This document shows positions 58,607 through 64,000 of a DNA stretch of 64,000 nt, in pieces; the first letter of the stretch is position 1; every line of letters starts with the position of its first letter. Source of the DNA: Clavelina lepadiformis (lineage: Eukaryota > Chordata > Ascidiacea > Aplousobranchia > Clavelinidae); the NCBI RefSeq assembly GCF_947623445.1, contig NC_135244.1, forward strand, positions 18,166,860 to 18,230,859, written 5' to 3'. A program made the translations under genes and the position numbers. Below the pieces are notes generated by a model. The model did not search any database. It was not told the DNA's origin and worked only from the letters and a program-made list of their open reading frames with translations.

Positions 58607-60071
58607 GGCATGTTACGCTGCCCGCAATTTCTAATCTCTCACCTTAATTGTTATAGTTACTTACGCTGAGGTTTTTGTTGGACAAGAGTTTCACTTTTTT
58701 CCACGTTTCGTTCTCTGTAAGATGGACTGGTGTTTTTATTGGAAAATGATAAGGAACGTTGTTTTTGTTACGCACCAGTGAATAAATTAAATATTATTAA
58801 AAGTTCAAGGAGCAAACGCTGGCAATGTGACTATAGCCGTACAAGCGGGGAGGGCCAGAAAAGAAGAATTTAGCGTGACAATTACATATATCTACCTATG
58901 ATTAGAGTATTTTACTCATCAGTCTACAATGCTTTACTTTATCTCAATACAGTTTACTAATAATTGCTAAATATTTGCTGTTTTCCCTAAAATTGTGAAT
59001 TATTTGCTTTATGCTATAAATACAGGCGAGTTACACATGCGTTATATCTGTCCTACAAAGTATGCAGTTGCTGCGGGAAAATACCTTATATTTTAAAATA
59101 AAAGTCTCCTTTTTAAGTTTATTTATACGATCTTTTAGTTGGTACGGTTTATAAAGCAATGGAGTATCATAAATGCTTTTTACCAACCAAGCAACTTGTT
59201 TAACTTTTACCAATGCATTTTTCTGCAAAATGTGAAACGAAATTGCTGCTTTTCATTCAGATCATACTTATGGTGAGAGACGAAAAAGCGTGGTGCCAAA
59301 GTGCACTTCGGCAATACAGAAGAATCCGGACTCATCCTGGTTTCATAATTTCGTGCTTTACTCCAATCGGTTGGAAAATGTCTCGTTTCCTTCAAATGAC
59401 GAGTAGGTGCTTCGTATTTTTCCACTCTACTTCTTAACCTTTTGATGGCTCCGTGTAAGATTGTATGGTTATTTTGCTATTAAATAATTACGTTTTTTTC
59501 TGTAGTTGTTGTGTTCTAGTAATGGCCATGCATGGAGTGCTGGAGTCCTACCCATTTACCTTCAACTCGCATCTCAACGAAATGGTTCTCCGGAAATCAT
59601 ACCGCCAACATACGCAGTATTGCTTACAGGTTGTCACTTTTTACAACTTTTATCTAGCTACGGTTTAATGCTTGGATAGACCTTATATTTTTGGTTGATG
59701 TTAGGTGAAACATACAATCATTTTCCAAAATAAGATTCTTGTTAAATCTTCAGTTATCTTAACATTTTGACGCTTTCGGCCACAGCAGATATATCAATGA
59801 AATAAGTAACTTGTAGAATGCTCCGAAGGACAAACTACTCGTGTACAACGTTGAAACTGGATGGGAACCACTCTGCAGTTTTCTCGGGAAAGATATTCCA
59901 GATAAACCATTTCCGCATGAGAATAAAAAAGGTGAAATCATGGACGACCCAGATTTAACTCATCCATTTACCATTCGCCTGCAGCGAGAATTTTTTATCA
60001 TGTCTTGTATTTTATTGGGGCTATCCGCTTTTGGACTTTACAAGATAGCTGCAGTTAAAAATGGTTTATGA
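58042..60071 (+). pseudogene. Sulfotransferase-like gene I, nonsense codon in exon 1
   Basis: Exons 58042-58293, 59261-59402, 59520-59629 and 59817-60071 have good splice sites and fit the H subgroup lengths (252, 142, 110, 255). Codon 41 is TAG (58162-58164) where every relative has Trp in the KEW/NEW motif. The near-identical exon 1 of K has TGG. All other codons are open: P-loop GFSKTGTKT, IILMVRDEKAWCQS in exon 2, NAPKDKLLVYNVETGWEP in exon 4 and the same anchor as H. So this is either a very young pseudogene, a polymorphic null, or a sequencing error. Confidence 0.85.
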
Positions 60072-60552
60072 ATTAATTAAATATTTTACCAATTTATTGA
60101 GCGTTGTAGTTGTTTTCCGTGCTTATTTCGAATTGCTGCAAGTACTGTATTTATCTTTATTATGAAGCGTAAACGTTTGGATTGATTATTATTATTTATG
60201 CATTTCAAGTCCTTGAACTAGTATTGTAACGTACCGTATAAATTGGGTCTTCTTCTGTATATGAATGTATTAAGTATGTATATTGTATAGTATTATAAAT
60301 GTATTAACAGTTTTTACTCAAGAGTTAAAAGATTATAGAGATCTACGCAACTTCTTCTATTCTGGCCTTTTCCCAATAAGAGCCTCCATTTTTTGCTATG
60401 ATGCTAAAGATAGCATCGTCATATTTAGGCTAAACGCATTGCCGGTCGTATATAACCTACAGTCCACAAACTTTCATAGATTAATTATGACGTACTTCAT
60501 TCAAATGCCAGTCGTTACGTGTTTCGATTTTGCATTATGATGTCATAATTAC
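60072..60552 (+). repeat. Copy of the 3' flank of genes H and J
   Basis: This stretch matches 56849 to about 57560 with an internal deletion. It shows that H and I were themselves made by an earlier tandem duplication. It ends at GATGTCATAATTAC, where an exon 4 fragment is joined. Confidence 0.75.
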
Positions 60553-60765
60553 AACATGTACAACATTGAAACTGGATGGGAATCACTCTGCAATTTTCTC
60601 GGGAAAGATATTCCCGAAAAATCATTTCCGCATAAGAATAAACAAAGTGATTTTGTGGATGATCCAGATTTATCGCTTTCAACGGGAGCTATTGATCGTG
60701 CTGTGTTTGCTGGTGGTGATAATTGCTTTTGTGGAGTTTATGACGTAGCTGCAATTGCCTTTTGA
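60553..60765 (+). pseudogene. Lone sulfotransferase-like exon 4 fragment
   Basis: MYNIETGWESLCNFLGKDIP begins mid-exon, with EKSFPHKNK and DDPDL following. The THPFTIRLQREFF part and the anchor are then lost to a deletion and frame change. No splice acceptor precedes it: it is joined directly to 3'-flank sequence. It is debris of unequal exchange within the cluster. Confidence 0.75.
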
Positions 60766-61383
60766 TTTAAAAATTGATTCACTTGATTTCCTAAATAACA
60801 AACTGTTGTTTCACGTTCTTCTTTGGAAATGTTGGTTGACGCACAAGTTTAAAGTCCGCGCTGCATTCGCAGCATCAAAAACGCAAAGGTGTATAAACAT
60901 GTATACTTGACATCAGGCGCTGTTTATTGATTGCATCAAAAGGTTATTTGATGAAGCGATTTTAGTTTAGGCAATTTGAAGGTTAGAGCTTATAAGCTTG
61001 ATAAATGTGAACAATAAAGCAAGGTAACGACAAGCGGCTAAGCCAAGATGACTCTATTTTATTCACCAAACGTATCACAAGAAACAAACATTGATAATGT
61101 TACAAGCATTAAATTATGGTAATTTTGTCACGATCCTATTTTTTTAAAGACCATACAAAAAATGGAACATGCCACTAAAGCAGGTATAAAGTATAAACAT
61201 TTCATTAAAAAAGCGCTAACATGTTTCGAACAGTATTGGTTCTTTATTAAAGCTGGAATGAACTACAGTAGTAGATTGTCGATTTTAGTTCTCTATAATG
61301 TTATATTAAAGAAAGAAGGGAATAAAATAAATGAATAAGAAATATGAGCCATCAGCGTGCAGAAAACAAACATGATGGCACAC
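60766..61383. other. No gene recognised
   Basis: Sequence between the exon 4 fragment and the duplication break. No exon 1 for gene J was found here. Confidence 0.4.
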
Positions 61384-61429
61384 TGTGCATCGGTGGAAAT
61401 AATTGTACATAAAAACCGCATTTTTAAAG

Positions 61430-62243
61430 ATCATACTTATGACAAGAGATGAAGATTCCTGGTATAAAAGCGTACTCGTTCAAAACGAAAAAGTAAGAAC
61501 TCACATCGGTTTTACGTTTTCTTGCTGCACCCGAATCGGCTGGAAACTGTTCCGTTTTCTGCAAATGAATGGTGAGTTTTGGACATTTCTCCTTATTGTC
61601 AACATTTCTTGGGTAAAACACTTTGAAGTGTTTGGTAACTGTTGCTCGTTTTTTTCTATACTAGAACACTGTAAGCATATTTTTTCTGTAATTAACATCA
61701 ATAACATGATGCAGTGATGGCTGGCTTCGGCGTATATGAGCCGTATCCATTCACTTTTGGATTCCATCTCAACGAACTGATACTGCGGAAAGCCTATCGT
61801 CAGCATACACAATATTGCTTACAGGTATAGCTGTTTATATACAAACTAAGTTTTTCGTTATATGATCCATATATATCATGGTTTCGTCGATTTGTTTCGC
61901 TAATATTGGTTGCAAAATTTTTGAGTTAATAATGATAACTATATAAGTTCAGTTCAGATATATTTATTGAAATCGTAACCAAACACAGAACGCTCCGAAA
62001 AATAAACTCCTTGTATACAATGTGAAAACTGGATGGAAGCCTCTCTGTGAATTTCTTGGAAACAATATTCCAAATAAACCATTTCCTCATGAGAATAAAA
62101 AAGGTGAAATCATGGACAACCCAGATTTAACTCATCCGTTTACCATTCGCCTACAGCGAGAATTTTTTATCATGTCTTGTATTTTATTGGGGTTATCCGC
62201 TTTTGGATTTTACAAGATAGCTGCAGTTAAAAATGGTTTATGA
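61430..62243 (+). pseudogene. Sulfotransferase-like gene J, exons 2-4 without exon 1
   Basis: Exons 61430-61571, 61715-61824 and 61989-62243 are open and spliced like those of H, with only a few residue changes. There is no exon 1 between gene I and this unit, because the duplication began inside intron 1 of H. It lacks the PAPS P-loop and cannot be a complete enzyme. It could be expressed only by splicing from an upstream exon such as exon 1 of gene I, which carries a stop. Confidence 0.85.
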
Positions 62244-63436
62244 ATTAATTAAATATTTTACCAATTTATTGAGCGTTGTAATTGTTTCCCGTGCTTATTT
62301 CAAATTGCTGCAAGTGCTGTATTTATTTTTATGAAGCATAAACGTTGGATTGATTATTATTTTTGCATTTCAAGTCCTTGTGTATTTTATGTAACTAGTA
62401 TTGTAACAAACAGTATAAAGTGGGTCTTTTACTGTATATAAATGTGTTAAATATGTATTGTATAGTATTATAAATGTATTAACAGTTTTTACTCAAAACT
62501 AATTTCCAAACGGTTAATTACAATATACATAGTATATTATAGTATATCGACCCCTTGCATTTTCCGCCTTTTGAAAACGACCAGAATGGATGCGTTAGCG
62601 ACGAGGTTAAGCAACCCTGGTCTAGTTAAATTGTTCGTTTTGTAATTTGATCACTCTTTACCTGAACACCCTCACGTAGACACCGATGCTTAACATTTAA
62701 GAACGGGAATCAATTAAGTTGCCATTAGATAAGCGTTAAAAGATTGTAGAGATCTACGCAACTTCTTCTATTCTGGCATTTTCCCAATAAGAGCCTCCAA
62801 TTTTTGCTATGATGCTAAAGATAGCATCCTTATATTCAGTCTAAACGCGTTGCCGGTCGTATATAACCTACAGTTCACAAACTTTCATAGATTAATTATG
62901 ACGTACTTCGTTCAAATGCCAGTCGTTACGTGTTTCGATTTTACAATGTGATGTCATAATTACCTCCACATCCGTCATAATTAATTTGTGATACATTTTT
63001 AGCAATGTAGTAAAGGTTCAACTATACTAATCATTGTTGAAAAATTCTTTTTGCACTAAACTTCCTAACAGCTTTTTTGGTTTAAGGTTCACTATTTTAT
63101 CATTTGCCCATTACTTTAAGAAGCATTCAAAGCCTAGTTAATTATTAAAAACAAAATAACGCCTCGGGTTGTAATTAGCAACAAACAATGTTTTCCATTC
63201 ACATTGTCAACCTTTAAACAACAGTGTTTCCAACTTCGCATACTTTGAACCTAACAAAATTCGTCACAACGACAACCACTTTTTGCAGCATTATAGGTTC
63301 TATTGTAGTATAAGAAGTTTCAAGTAATTTGCCTGGAAACACTTTTGATCAATTTATCAGAACTGCAGACATTTTGCTAGTTGCATAGTAAGCGAACAGT
63401 GTTCCCGGGCAAGTTAACGTTGAACACCATACCAGC

Positions 63437-63688
63437 ATGAAAGTAATAGTTGCCGGCTTTTCTAAAACCGGAACGAAAACATTAGCTGCTGCACTGAGAG
63501 AATTGGATTATGAAGTGTACGATTTTATGGATCATTTCTGGTATCATGAGAAGGAATGGAAGAAAATACTTTCTAAAGGAGGTTCCATTGACGATTTCAA
63601 GCAAATGTATCAAGATATAGATGTTGTTACTGATGGTCCAAGTTACCTCTTTTGGGAAGAAATACATAAAGCCTTTCCAGAGGCAAAG
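63437..63688 (+). CDS. Sulfotransferase-like gene K, exon 1 (cut by window end)
   Basis: The 84-codon exon 1 is open: MKVIVAGFSKTGTKTLAAAL, DHFWYHEKEWKKIL, LFWEEIHKAFPEAK, then the donor GTATAC. It is the duplicate of gene I exon 1 but keeps Trp at codon 41. Intron 1 runs to the window end. If exons 2-4 follow beyond 64000 as in gene I, K would be the functional version of that gene. Confidence 0.82.
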
Positions 63689-64000
63689 GTATACAGATTA
63701 TATATATAATAATATTTGATTATGTCACCAAACTTCACGTTTGGTGATTCTTTGTGAATTAACCATGCTCACAGGCGTGTTAATGTAGCACTGCACTTTG
63801 ATATGTTTGTAGACGTATATGTTTTTAGGTGTATATTAAGATGTATTCTACTCATATTGTTGAGCAATACTTTGATACATTTTGACTGCGTGTTTGGTAT
63901 TAATAATTAATTCATCGATATGCCACTAGTGATTTTTCATCGTTTTTATAAATTTTCCTACACACGTACACGGTTTACTCTATTCCCTGCAACTCCCCGA

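Larger units (their letters stand above)
61384..64000 (+). repeat. Segmental duplication, unit 2
   Basis: Nearly identical to 56027-58606 and reaching the window end. It carries gene J (exons 2-4) and exon 1 of K. The offset between units changes from 5357 to 5395 bp through small indels. Confidence 0.9.

Overview
The window is AT-rich animal DNA with compact multi-exon genes, short GT-AG introns, CNTNAP-like and collagen-like coding sequence, and a dense load of DNA transposons (hAT, piggyBac, Tigger/pogo and MULE types). The gene families and style suggest a tunicate, most likely an ascidian such as Ciona. This is inferred from sequence character, not from a database search.

Layout. (1) 1-10,150: a piggyBac-type MITE end, a 15-16 bp minisatellite, and a small family of secreted Gly/Tyr-rich proteins. 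Two members look intact (4955-5442 plus; 8475-9070 minus) and two are relics (near 3000 and 10,000). (2) 10,262-16,723: two tandem minus-strand genes with six exons each. Each encodes a signal peptide, a short collagen stretch, a coiled-coil neck and a domain of about 200 residues like the fibrinogen-type domain of contactin-associated (CNTNAP) proteins. The layout resembles collectins and ficolins with a different head. (3) 16,724-33,000: mostly transposon remains, with one damaged sulfotransferase-like gene (21,750-23,992) and a pogo-type DNA-binding gene (26,471-27,247). (4) 33,120-64,000: a cluster of sulfotransferase-like P-loop genes. All share one four-exon design: exon 1 of 252 nt, exons 2 and 3 totalling 252 nt, and a last exon ending in a transmembrane anchor.

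Five cluster genes look whole (B 33,120-34,244; D 36,612-37,950 minus; F 46,877-48,255; G 50,223-53,192; H 55,465-56,848). One is cut by the window end (K). The rest are broken or partial (A, C, E, I, J and a lone exon-4 piece). The last 8 kb holds a recent direct duplication (56,027-58,606 and 61,384-64,000) that created a headless gene J and a clean copy of the exon 1 that carries a nonsense codon in I. Gene E is interrupted by a piggyBac element that itself carries a hAT insertion, and is followed by two MULE-type foldback elements with perfect 9-bp target duplications.

The sulfotransferase-like proteins keep the PAPS-binding motifs at the N-terminus and the exon 2 Arg/Ser motif, so the whole copies are probably active tail-anchored sulfotransferases. 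Their substrate cannot be read from the sequence.
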